DNA from: Glandiceps talaboti
Lineage: Eukaryota; Hemichordata; Enteropneusta; Spengelidae
Reading direction: 5' to 3'
DNA: 64,000 bases
Assembly (NCBI RefSeq): GCF_964340395.1
Contig: NC_135553.1
Span: 9,934,501 to 9,998,500, forward strand
Shown: piece by piece, positions 46,668-57,677 of the stretch
Layout of the letters: every line of letters starts with the position of its first letter
Position numbering within the stretch: the stretch's first letter is position 1
Translations under genes and position numbers: made by a program
Notes under the pieces: model-generated
Database searches by the model: none
What the model was told of the DNA's origin: nothing
What the model saw: the letters and a program-made list of their open reading frames with translations, nothing else

Positions 46668-49600
46668 TGCTGTGTATTTGAGGATAAGTGGTTCAACAGG
46701 TGCCCACATCATATTGTTGAAATTTAAAGGTTATGAAAGCTGTAAGTATTCTATTAGTCCATAGTTTCAAACACTTCTGAATTCATTAAGTATGATCCAG
46801 TCACAAAGGTCTTTGTTATCCAGAATCAGTGTTTGAAAATTTCACATATATAAATATTAGTCAGAGATTTTTTTCCAAAGGTCAAGAGAACACTGTCTAG
46901 TACAAGGGTGAAAAACATGATCACCTGAAGGGAGAACTATTACAAATCATCTCTAAAAGGTAATATAGAATAAGAGAAATAATCACATACACAATTTAAA
47001 AAAATCAAGCTGCCATTCAGTCATGGACATAGAAGTAAAGTATTTGATGGGGTGGGGTGGGGGAAGGGGGAAGGGGGTCTATGTCTTCTACAAAGACTTG
47101 AATCTCATATAAAATTACAATTTTAGAAGAGAACTTCCGAATCAGTAATCTGAAATGTTATGATATCATAGATGCTGATGTCAAACTGCTAAATAATAAA
47201 ATAATAATAAATAAAAAAAAAAGAAATCTGCTTCACTATTGAATCTTATAAAGAATTAGTGATAATTTTCTAGAAATCAAGGATAAATTCACTGTTTGGA
47301 TATTTTTGAGGACAAATAGGCAAATTTCATCTTTTACAATGATAAACAAATTGTAATTCTCTTAACTAATGAGAGCAATGGACCCTCAGAAGAAGGTTAC
47401 TGAGCACCTTAAAAATTTTTGAAAAAATGCTCAGTGTAGACATACAAAGAATTACAATTTCACCAGCTATGCTTATCATAGAAATAGCAATCATTTGATC
47501 CCTTGGTAGACAGAACTTCTGCTCCACTTGCTACATGTACATTACTATAGGTGCATGTCAAATGTCTTGTTCTATTTTGACATCTAGCATGAAATAAAAA
47601 TACAGCTACTACTGAAGATTTATTGTTGAATTGATTGTAGGTACTATAAAGATCATGTTTATACTTTGGCTCCTTTAAGTTGCTGTTTTTTGTCTCATTT
47701 CACACCCTATGTGTGTAGCTGAGTTCTTCAGAACCAGGAGGAGTAACTTTACAGCATATACAGGTGAAGACCAAGAAGTGACCGATGTGGCAACTGGATA
47801 TGAGAGACCTCTGAATGTTTTGAAGGGAAAGAAGGTTTATTTCAACTCAACTCTCAAATTATGGGAAGAAAAAGGTATACCAAGAATCATATGACAATCT
47901 TGTAAAGTAAAGTAAAGCCCAGTGTTTGCATGCCATGGTGTCTTGTACCATAATAGTATAATTAGGATTTAATGCACATGTGTGAGGAGTGAACTTTATA
48001 GACTGAGATGTGTGGGTTCACTGAAAATAGAGTAAAAACACAGTATGTTTCACTTCTGTTTTCCATGTAAAATGTTAGAATGCATTATGCAGAGGAAGTG
48101 TACAGTGAGTCATTTGTAAGTTCTTTGTTCAAGAGGCAAGTCACTGTGGCAGAGAATTTACATGAAAATCAAAGTTATTGAATTTAATCAAAACTTTGCC
48201 ATCAGAAAGGTTGTTCCTTGTCCTTTTGAAATAATAAAAATGTTCACCAGTCTCTTATTTTTAAGGAAATCAACAATCTTTCATTTTCTCATCATTTGGT
48301 GATGATCTCGAATGAGATGAATCGCCGACTGTCTATAGTGCATTAACAACATACCTTCTAAGAGCATTCTTAAATTTGTTTTTACTATTGATAGATCTTA
48401 AATGAGTGTGGTAACTTATTCCAAATCTTAGCTCCATGATAGCCAAAAGAGAACTGTATTTGGCAGCAATTTTGGATCCTAAAATTGGTAGCATAGGCAT
48501 TGAAAAGATCTCTCTCTCTCTCTCTCCATGTTTTAAGATAATTTTGACTTCTGCTTCAAAACTTTACATGGTCACGAACCTTCACCTCAGTTTCTTCTTG
48601 CATGATTTTAACCATACACGTCCTTGTTTTATCATTTTTCCAAGGCACATATCACATTAAAAGTTGCTAGAACTGATTTTATGATCTTCATTTCAGAAAC
48701 ACTACCACAGGGTCATTATGTATTTCCCTTCCAGTACCAACTCCCACCAGATTTACCAGGTATGGTTGCCACTGAAGTAATGTGATATTTTAGTACCAAT
48801 TGTACATAGTTATATCAAGGCAGTATGATGCAAAATTTATTTTTAGGCTATGACAACTCTCAGCTATGTTTAGTATGGCCCACTTCAGATCAGATGTGAA
48901 ACACAGTTGTTTGGCAGAGCTATCAAAAAAGTTGATCAAAAAAAAGAAGAAGATATAATAGAGATGCGATGACCTGGGATTGAAATATTGCCCTTTAAAG
49001 GCCAGGGTTTCAATTCTAGTTGTTCACATTAATGTAGCTCTTATCAGTGGCACCACTAGGATCATTCTTTTGTTCTGGACCAACTTTTTCTATAGCTCTG
49101 CCAGACAGCTGTTCTTCACAGTTAAATTGTAACTGTACTTTTAACTAAGCCAGGAAGGAAAACAAAATGTTTGAAATATTGAAAAAAATTCTGACATCCA
49201 TTTACATCAGGAAATACATTTTTGTGGGTTAAAGCATTCCATGTTTTTAGACTTTGTGATGATGTGCAAATTTTTTGTTGTTGAAATTATGAGTAGATAG
49301 CTAAACAGTATCCTGTGTCAGGTTACATTTTCTTTTGCAGGAAATTACTCAAATACAGTTGTATCCAGTTTCATAAATGTAATTCAGTTTGTGTTTATGT
49401 TTTCAAAAAACATGATTTTGAAACAGAAAATCTTATGCATAATTTGTTCTGGAATTAAAGATTCAAGATATTTTGACATTGAATCAGTTACAGGAAGCGT
49501 AAATAGTTATACAGATTGTCTGCATTTGCCATATCTATTATGTTAGTAAGAAAACTTTGAAGTGCAAAGTATTAAAATTTTGAAAAATAAATATTGTTGA

Positions 49601-52600
49601 ATTTTATACTCTTTCAATTTTTTTTTCTCAAAACTGTGCAAGTTTGATTTGTAGTCTGCCTCCAGCACTCTTACCCTACAAAGTGTAAATATACACAGTT
49701 GATGGTGTAGGAAAGCTGTCAACTAGATACTCTCAACCTCAAATTAATGTTTGTTTTTTTCACTCATTCTCCACGATAGGAACTTTTTATCATGAAGCTC
49801 AAGGGGAGAAATTTTGGAAAGGCAATGTCAAGTACAAACTGAAAGCTACTATAATCGGAGACAATGAATATATCAAATTCTCCCAAGCAGTTGTTATTAA
49901 ACCATATAATAACAAACTTAATGAAATTACACCAAAACCAATGAAACAAATAGGCATTGTGAAAAAATGCTTTTGTTATACCAGTGGTGAAGTTCACGTA
50001 ACAGTAAGGTATGTATAAGTTGTGTGTCAAATATGATGCTAGATATTATTCTCCAATGTTTATTCAGTCATGAATAAAATTGCATGAGATAAGGGGCCTT
50101 GTCACTATGAGTTGAGAACATGTAGTGACAAAACCCTTAAAGTCACGATTATATTCCAGATGAATGAAGAAAAATATTACAGAATGATATAATCATATCT
50201 GTGCAAGCTTAACGATTTAAAAAAATGTCTGAAAATACTCATTTTATCAAAATTATGATTTTTTTTATCTCAACTTCAAAGGACTAACAAAGCTATTTAC
50301 AAAGCAGGAGAACTTGCCCATGTGCATATCACTATAAAGAATGAGTCTTCAGAAGATATCAACGCAGTACGTGTCAATGTAAGTAAATATTAAATATTTT
50401 ATTGAATAATCTGATGCAAGAACAACTATGGTAATACAAGATATAAGAAAGTCATGCTATCAGAAAAGTATTTTACTCTGTGCTAGGAGGTCAAATCATT
50501 GACAAGTTGCATCATGGGTAAAATGTCAAATAACTTTTCTGTGCATTCATTGGATTACACCATGTGGATAACGTTCGTCAGTGAGAATGAAATGTCACAT
50601 ATTGTATCTTGTTTCTGCCTGTTATCAAAATAACTTGGGTTTTCTTTCTTTTGATATCTATTTCTCTCCACACCTAGCACAAACCAAGTTGCACAATTGA
50701 CCAAAAAAACTCACTTAATTTGTCCAAGTCCAAAATATGTGATGCTATGTAACAGTTTATCATCTTGTCAATACAAGATGAGAATTGATGTTTTAAAAGA
50801 GTCACCTATTAAGGAGTTCAAGTTTGACTTCGATAGCAACAATATCGTAAAATTTGTCCTTATGAATGTCAGAATTATATTTCTTGTAAGTGTTACCTTG
50901 AACAGGCAAAAGTGATATGAACTAAACATTTGGAGTCATAATATTTTTTTAAAAAGTAAATCTGCTTAGCATGTACATTGTAAAGATTTAAAGACGATTA
51001 TTTTCCAGTCATTTCAACAATACCATTACTACATACAAGTTCACTGCATATCTTCATTCCATGGTAAATGTATCATTTTATTTTTATCCCTTACATTTTT
51101 GACAGCTGAGAAGAACAGTACGACTTCTAGGCTGGTGGCAGGCAGGTAACCATGGTGATGAAAATGATGTAGCTGAATACCATGGAAAACCAGCAGATTC
51201 TGTCTTTCCTGATAAATCAGTGGTCGTGTGGGCAAATCTTTTACAAGGACACCCTAAGTCTGAGGCCAGCAATGTCTGTGAAAGGTATACTGTGTTACCT
51301 CACAACTTTGTATATAGTAGTACACTGGATGTGTACTGATTGACATGTGATAATGATGACATTTTTTCCTGAATGTGATATTTTGCAGCTGCTCCACTTT
51401 TAATTTTGCTGTGGTTTTCAATCTATTCTAAAGTTTAAATTTTCAGCTGATTAATGTAAAAGTATAAATATCTTAAGTTAATACCAATTTTTACTAAGTG
51501 TCCTCACCAGGCCCAAAGGAGTGCTGGTCGGTAATTGATATTCATAAGTATTAATTTTTAATGAGGTAAATGAATATTTGATGAAGTCAAATGCAGGTTG
51601 TGAAAAATGATTGGACTGATTGTAAGCATGTACCATTGAGGTTTACACTCTATGAGTGCCTGTTGCTACCGACTATGCAGACAACCTGGTAGAGTGTAAC
51701 ATTAGGATGGGATGTGAAAAGTGAAATAATGACACTGTGGTATTTAAGATGTTTAAATGGAAACTTTTATCTTTTTATTTCAAAAGAGATGTAGATATTC
51801 CACTTGTTGAAAACTTGACCACTCAAAATATGGTTGTGCCATTGTTGCCTTCTACCCTAGGTTCTCTAGTCAGGGTAAGTACGCTGACTTTATTTTCTTT
51901 GAAATAGAATTCCTTCTATAAACTGAAATGAAAAATTTAGGTGGTGGTGACGTGTGATGTGGAGAATGTCAAATCATAAAACATATGTGACATCAGACAT
52001 TGGGCAGGGTGGATTGGTTAAGCAATTCTATGCTAATTGTCATCACATATAATGAGCCTTTGCTGTGAGTATATGTGTGATGTTTTATAATTTGACTCAC
52101 TATAACATTGGTACTTTGAAACTGAGATGAATGGACTACAGCCATCACGGGCACTTGTACAGCCAAGAATGTAAAGTATAAGAAGTTAGAATATACCTAC
52201 CTCTAGGTTGATGAGATTCATACTTTTTAGTTGTTTGACGTTTTATAGACTTTACTTGCAAGTACTAAGCTCACAATGTAGTCTTTTAGGATACCAGCTA
52301 GGTGTAGGTCTATTGTTCTCTTAGACCTAGTCTCATAATACGAGGAGAGAGCAATAGTCCTAACTGACTTCTAGAAACTATGTCATAGGCCAGCAAGTAT
52401 GGGTTGTGGGTTGTTCACGACTGAGTGATTAGCTCGTATGCCTCCTACCACTGCAGTCTAAGTTTGAACCCACTCGGTTCCGATTGGGTTTGATTAAATA
52501 TCAACCATGCAGGCCTGTTTGCAAGAAGATGTTAATTGACTGCCGGTCATACAACACAAGTTTTGTCTGGGTACTCTGGTTTCCTCCTGCATTTTCAACA

Positions 52601-54123
52601 CTAGTGGTGCCCATTTAACAAATTTCCAAAACCACTTAGATGAATAAAGTTATCATTATTATTAGTAGTAGTACCGGTAGTAGTATTTTTATTTAACAAA
52701 TGTACTGTGATTGTAATGATCATGCTGTCACTGTTCTCGCTAGACTGTCAACACTTCACACGACGTAATACATGTTACCCATCTCTTCTTGGTATGTGTA
52801 GTACATCACATGATTTGTGTCACATCTTTTTCAGTGTGCCTATCATTTGTCAGTGGATGTTGATGTGCCGTATGCTCCTGACATCACTGTAGTTGTGCCA
52901 ATTGTTGCTATACAGGCTACTTCCAATGAAGAGGTAGATACAATTTTTGTTTTTCCGTCTAGATAGAACCAGATCAGTGGAAAGATAAATTGTTCATTTG
53001 CGGGCGTTTAAAAGACCTTCATCCTCAATTGACACTCTCTTGTAATACAATTTCAGGTGATGTAGTTTAGCAAATACAAATCTCAGACATATCCCAACTT
53101 GAACATCAATGGAAAAAAACGAATTTCGAAAAATTCATACACACGAAGTGAAACCTGTCCTTTCATAACTAAAAACCACTGAAAATCATCAATTATGATT
53201 TATTAAAACTAACAGTTGCAGCAATAAGCTTTATTAGGCATGTGCACCCTGGTATCATGATCAAATGTATGTACCAAATTATATAGAACTTGAAGCTTGC
53301 ACTCTTCAGATATAGGTGGGTGGAGGGTCTATGATATACCCCTGGAAGGTGTTGTTGAGGCTGATAGTCTGATTCAAGTAATAATTCATAACTGAATGTC
53401 ATTATCACTGTTTGAGAGGTAGATTCTTTATATTTTGATTTCAATAGTTTGCAGTGAGAAAGTTGATTTTGTGTATTAAAATATGATGATTTTAATACTT
53501 CTCATGTTATTGCAGTGGGCTGATTGGACGCCACCAGACTGGATCACACACTGCCAAATTAAACAGTCATCTGATGAGTGCTCAGTCAGACAATCCATTG
53601 TTGGTAAGAGTGTATTCATTGTTTATATTATATACAAGTAGTTGAATCATGATGGTTATATCATAGACCCTCCACCATCGGGGTGGGGGGGGGGGGTATG
53701 GTTAAATGGTGACATTTCCTGTGACAAAATTGAAAGTACTTACTAATAGGGATATAATATCAATTACTGTTTAATAATTTGGTTTGTGACTGCCATATGA
53801 TATATTAAAAATCATCATAAGATGGAAAATCTGTGATATTGATTCTTAATTCGGTTATATCAAACATATTTTGATTTGAATCTGCATGTTTATGTCACAA
53901 CAAGTATCCTGGTATACACAAAATTGTAATTTAAAAATCTCTGAAACTAATTTGATTCTGTAAATTTTGCATGGAAATATGATTGCTCCGTTGTCCTTAC
54001 ATGTCTTCTGGTGCGAGTCATGGTGTTTGATTATTCATAGTAAATATTGTTCAATATCGTGTTTTTTCATTTATTTCAGATTCACATATCTTCTCTAAAA
54101 TTCCTCCCTTCCAACCAACATGA
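46668..54123 (+). CDS. Arrestin domain-containing protein (alpha-arrestin-like)
   Basis: Ten exons join in phase: 46668-46741, 47719-47874, 48697-48759, 49780-50008, 50282-50378, 51106-51284, 51787-51874, 52835-52933, 53516-53603 and 54080-54123 (stop TGA), about 372 residues. The arrestin N domain shows [28 protein letters not shown] (the conserved G.y.fPF.f.LP motif) and KYKLKATI. The C domain shows [45 protein letters not shown]. This pattern fits ARRDC/TXNIP-type adaptors that link membrane cargo to endocytosis and ubiquitin ligases. No PPxY motif for NEDD4-type ligases is visible at the C-terminus, which ends PPFQPT. The first beta strand is missing: a candidate start exon at 45685-45709 (MSEEKPYM, donor GTAAGT, phase 1) does not join in phase to 46668, so at least one exon is unplaced. 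Introns hold a LINE piece (48.3 kb), a MITE (48.9 kb), a foldback (50.04 kb) and a SINE (52.4 kb). Not assigned to a named orthologue. Confidence 0.85.
48298..48480 (-). mobile_element. LINE 3' fragment, reverse transcriptase C-terminus
   Basis: On the minus strand [16 protein letters not shown] matches the F..RG..LWN.LP signature near the C-terminus of animal non-LTR reverse transcriptases. After one frame change it continues [20 protein letters not shown] and a stop near 48342. It is a short, 5' truncated relic in the second intron after the first firm exon of the arrestin-like gene. Confidence 0.75.
48896..49121. mobile_element. MITE with ~40-bp terminal inverted repeats
   Basis: The left end reads TGTGAAACACAGTTGTTTGG then CAGAGCTATC. 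The right end in reverse complement reads TGTGAAGAACAGCTGTCTGG then CAGAGCTATAG. 226 bp in all. A solo arm of this family sits in COX10 intron 4 at 27079. Non-coding. Confidence 0.85.
50041..50190 (+). mobile_element. Foldback repeat, copy 2 (no clear tail)
   Basis: Contains AGATAAGGGGCCTTGTCACT and, mirrored, TAGTGACAAAACCCTTAA and ATGAATGAAGAAAAATATTA, as in the head of the copy at 31862. It fills more than half of a 273-bp arrestin intron (50009-50281). The tail segment is absent or very diverged. Confidence 0.75.
52400..52680 (+). mobile_element. tRNA-derived SINE
   Basis: The 5' part resembles a tRNA: an A-box-like AGTGATTAGCTCGTATG (near 52424-52440) and a B-box-like AGTTTGAACCC (near 52461-52471). 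A central part with GGGTACTCTGGTTTCCTCC follows, then a 3' tail GATGAATAAAGTTATCATT ending in ATT/AGT repeats. The length of about 280 bp fits a tRNA-head SINE with a LINE-like 3' end. It lies in the arrestin-gene intron between 51874 and 52835. Confidence 0.7.
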
Positions 54124-54580
54124 TAGATGGAAAGATGGAGACACGCTCCTGACCCAAATAATAGATGGAGAGATACATTTTCCCTTACATCCAACATGGC
54201 AGATGCGAAGGAAACAAACTCCTTCTGACCCAAATGATAGATGAAGTGCTGCGGGCTCCATTTATTATGATTTCATAGATAGTAGAGACATCTTCCCTTT
54301 CATCCAAACATTTAAAGGGACCTATTCCTTCTGACCTAAAAGAATAGATGAAGAGAAACATCTTTCAAAATATGCAACAAGAGAGAGGCAACCTCCATGA
54401 CACAATAAGATAGTAGATTTGAAGCATTGTGTATTTCATCTGAACATGTAGACGGAAAGGAACACATTCCAGCTGACCCAAATAATAGATGAACACTACA
54501 GCATGATTTCATCCAACTGACATGAAAGATAGAGATGGACATCTTACCATATAACTGATGAGATAGATGAAAGAGGATCA
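54113..54580. repeat. Degenerate tandem repeat in arrestin 3' flank
   Basis: Motifs GACCCAAATAATAGATG, GATAGATGNANNG and CATCCAACATG recur at about 60-80 bp spacing right after the stop codon, for example near 54150, 54220, 54330, 54475 and 54540. It is an old, diverged array, probably within the 3' UTR. Confidence 0.65.
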
Positions 54581-54792
54581 TAATAGCACATTCTCTGTAC
54601 ATGTACTAATTTCAGTCTAGCATATTATCTGTAACCCCAAATCAGATGACAGTGTGCATAGAAACTGTGGTCTTGGAAACATCTAAATATAAGTATTTTA
54701 TGACTCAGTGCACACGGAGACTATTTATCTTGGAAACATAAACTAATTCATTCCTATCTAAATATTAATATTTTGTGACTACTATGTACAAT

Positions 54793-55095
54793 TAGATATT
54801 ATTCCCCAATATTTGTCTTCTCAATACTCGTCTTCAGCCAGGGAAAATACGAGTGAGATAGCGACTCGTAGTAACAACCCTTAGGTCACACGTATTTTAA
54901 AAGTATTGGGGAATACTATAATTATACTATCACCACTAATATTTTTTAAAAATCAGGGAAAGTAATGGCAATTTTGAGCATTTTAATATTTCAAACACAG
55001 CAGAACCAATAATGTAGAGACGCATTGAGGTGACATAGAACAACCAGAGTATATATTCCATATTTTTTTGTTGAACCTGGCTCATGCATGGTACA
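54793..55095 (+). mobile_element. Foldback-plus-tail repeat, copy 3
   Basis: The head 54793-54925 has TTAGATATTATTCCCCAATA, GACTCGTAGT and AACCCTTAGGTCACACG, closing with AGTATTGGGGAATACTA. The tail follows with AAAGTAATGGCAATTTTGAG, AACACAGCAGAACCA, AGTATATATTCCATATTTTT and CATGCATGGTACAAT. The same composite as at 31862 and 55331. Confidence 0.82.
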
Positions 55096-55330
55096 ATATT
55101 TGTTGTACAACATGTTTATGAATGGTTCAGAGTTCTTCAAATATTTGCAGAGCAATATGATGATCATTTCATAACTCTAATTCGAGGAAGACTTTGAAAC
55201 ACGACTCCAGTGAGGAAAACAATTCACATACCAGTGACTACTATCAAAGACATTTTGTTACTGTATATTCTGAATGTAGTAACAGTACATATTACAACAA
55301 AAACTTTATAATACTTAGAGTTTGAAATAT

Positions 55331-55695
55331 ATTTAGATATTATACCCCAATATTTTTCTTCATTCAGCCAAGGAAAATATGAGTGACCTAAGGGGCCTTT
55401 GTCACTATGAGTCGTTAGACAAGTAACAACAACCCTTGGGTCACAAGTATTTTCCGGCTGAATGAAGAAAAATATTGGAGAATAATATAATTATACCAGA
55501 GCCAGTAATGTCAAAGAAAAATCGGGGAAAGTAATGGTAATTTTGAACGTTTTGACTCATATTTTGAACACAGCAGAACCAGTGACATAGACACACGTTG
55601 TCATGACTAAACGTGTATCGTCGTGATGTAGAACGACCAGAGTATATATTTCCTATTTTTTGTTCAACTTGGTTAATGCATGGTACAATCAGTAA
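55331..55695 (+). mobile_element. Foldback-plus-tail repeat, copy 4
   Basis: The head has AATATTTTTCTTCATTCAGC, GAGTGACCTAAGGGGCC, TCACTATGAG, then CAACCCTTGGGTCAC and GGCTGAATGAAGAAAAATAT. The tail has AAAGTAATGGTAATTTTGAA, GAACACAGCAGAACCAGTG and TGCATGGTACAATCAG. It lies about 240 bp after copy 3 in the same orientation, so the two may have come from a tandem event. Confidence 0.85.
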
Positions 55696-55870
55696 ATGTA
55701 GATATGGTGTTCACTAAATGATTTGATGCAGAAAACAGGATCAATCTAGCAATGCAGACATCTACAAATGTGACTTTTATAGGACGGTTGTGTTTTTAGA
55801 GTGAAGTATGTGTGTATTGTGATGTTCACACAGGTGTGAGGATATGCTCCATGGTGAATTTAACAAACAC

Positions 55871-56425
55871 ATCTTTGCTCTCACTCCAAGTACTTCAACA
55901 TTCAACAAACACACATCATTGCTTAGACTGTCCACAGTCGGTCGTGCCTTTTTGCTATGTTTTATCTAAAACTAAAGTCGTCGCCTTGCTCTCATCCGGA
56001 GCAATACTATAAACATGTACTGATTGAACAGCGACTGCGGGTTCGTGACTTCGGCACTCACAGTTCCTATAAGTATGCATTAGTATTCAGTGCTACGGAG
56101 CTAGGCAACGACTTTGATTTAGATGAAACGTAGCAAAAAAGGCACTAACGACTGTCGACAGTCTAATCTTTGCTCTCTCTCACACCAAGTACTTCAACAT
56201 TCAATAATCACACTCCATTGCTATCTCTCTCACACCAAGTACTTCAACATTCAATAATCACACTCCATTGCTATCTCTCTCACACCAAGTACGTCAACAT
56301 TCAATAATCACACTCCATTGCTATCTCTCTCACACCAAGTACTTCAACATTCAATAATCAAACTCCATTGCTATCTCTCTCACACCAAGTATGTCAACAT
56401 TCAATAATCACACACACACACACAC
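55871..56425. repeat. 50-bp tandem array interrupted by a MITE
   Basis: Units with CACACCAAGTACTTCAACAT, TCAATAATCACACTCCATTG and CTATCTCTCT start at 56181, 56231, 56281, 56331 and 56381. A more diverged unit (ACTCCAAGTACTTCAACATT) lies at 55871-55923 on the other side of the MITE at 55924-56165. Confidence 0.92.
55924..56165. mobile_element. MITE with ~75-bp terminal inverted repeats
   Basis: The left end TAGACTGTCCACAGTCG, then GTGCCTTTTTGCTATGTTT and AAAGTCGTCGCC matches, in reverse complement, the right end TAGACTGTCGACAGTCG, GTGCCTTTTTTGCTACGTTT and AAAGTCGTTGCC. 242 bp in all. Flanking sequence on both sides belongs to the same tandem repeat, so the MITE was inserted into it. Confidence 0.9.
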
Positions 56426-56667
56426 AATGTGTAATGCTAATGCTTATGCTTGTTTTTATTTGTTTATTTCATTGAAGAGGATTTTTCTTAAATAAGAAGT
56501 CGTAATTCTAAATACATGTTATGGCTAGACCAAGTTCCTGCAATAATCTTTGTACCCTTAGCCCTGTTCAGTAAAGCATTTTTTTCATGGAGTTACACCT
56601 AATATCTGATGTTTTGTGGTTGGAAGTCATCACAACTTGGTCTAACAGGCCCACAGTTTACATCCTA

Positions 56668-57058
56668 TTTGCATACTCATGATTTAATATGCAGTGTTTT
56701 ACTTTTACATGATATTTGCTTTCTACTTAATGCATGATGTTTTACATATTTGTATGGTAATTCAGGACGCAATGTATTACAAAATATTTGCACTGTAATT
56801 AAATATGCAAAGTTGTACATATTATTTGCATACTAATTAAATATGCAAAGTTTTACATAATATTTGCATTGTAATTAAATATGCAAAGTTTTACATAATA
56901 TTTGCATTGTAATTAAATGCAAAGTTTTACATACTATTTGCATATTAATTTAATATGCAAAGTTTTACATAACATTTGCATACTAATCTAATGTAATATT
57001 ATACATGTTGCATGGTAATTAGGGTAAGTAAGACTTACATATTGCATATTAATTATGC
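56668..57058. repeat. 38-bp tandem array of internally palindromic units
   Basis: Units of about 38 bp start with TATTTGCAT (56785, 56823, 56861, 56899, 56935 and about 56971; older units on both sides). Within each unit TTTGCATA and TATGCAAA are mirror arms around TAATTAA, followed by GTTTTACATA. Both arms contain octamer-like ATTTGCAT or ATGCAAA. Confidence 0.88.
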
Positions 57059-57677
57059 ATGCATGGTTATACATTGATTAATTGCCACCATGATTCAAAG
57101 TCCAAATAACTACAGTGAACAAAAGTGAGCTGTTATCATTTTGTTGTTTTGTGACTTGTCACAGCAGTTTTTGAAACTTAGTGATGGAAAAATGTTTTAC
57201 ATTCCAAATTGGTTTCTTTTAATAATATACAAATACGAACATTAAAATGTAGGCTTGTAAGACAAGAAAAGTCAGACTCGATATATAGATACAATGCTGT
57301 ATAATATAATTATATCAGAGCCCTTCTAAATTGATGGTTGAAAGTGAAACTTCCATGATATATCATGTGTTAACTCTGTTATATTGACTGTTGCCATGAC
57401 AACATGATACTGTATAACAGTTATGCCATGTTGTATCCTAACTTCTTCCTATTCCTAACCATACAAATCTGACTGAAACAACATGTCCAGATATTAACAA
57501 TTATCAGAAATGAGAATGACTATAAGAGCTGTTCCCTTGCTATCGTCTCACATGATACTGTGGTAGGGTGAATCTCTGCAATCTGTACAGCAAGTACATG
57601 TACTACTATATATTGTGTATACTGAGTGGGGGTTCCTTGGCACGGTCATTGTCTTCTTAGTTCTAATCAAGTTTGTG

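Noticed and set aside
46194-46712. Open frames HPSI... and DGWM... up to 131 codons
   Set aside because: They lie in the CATC/CACC microsatellite.
50678-50752. Possible extra arrestin exon after CACCTAG ([12 protein letters not shown]...)
   Set aside because: It hits a stop within 25 codons without a donor site. Exon 50282-50378 joins 51106 directly in phase with a good arrestin match.
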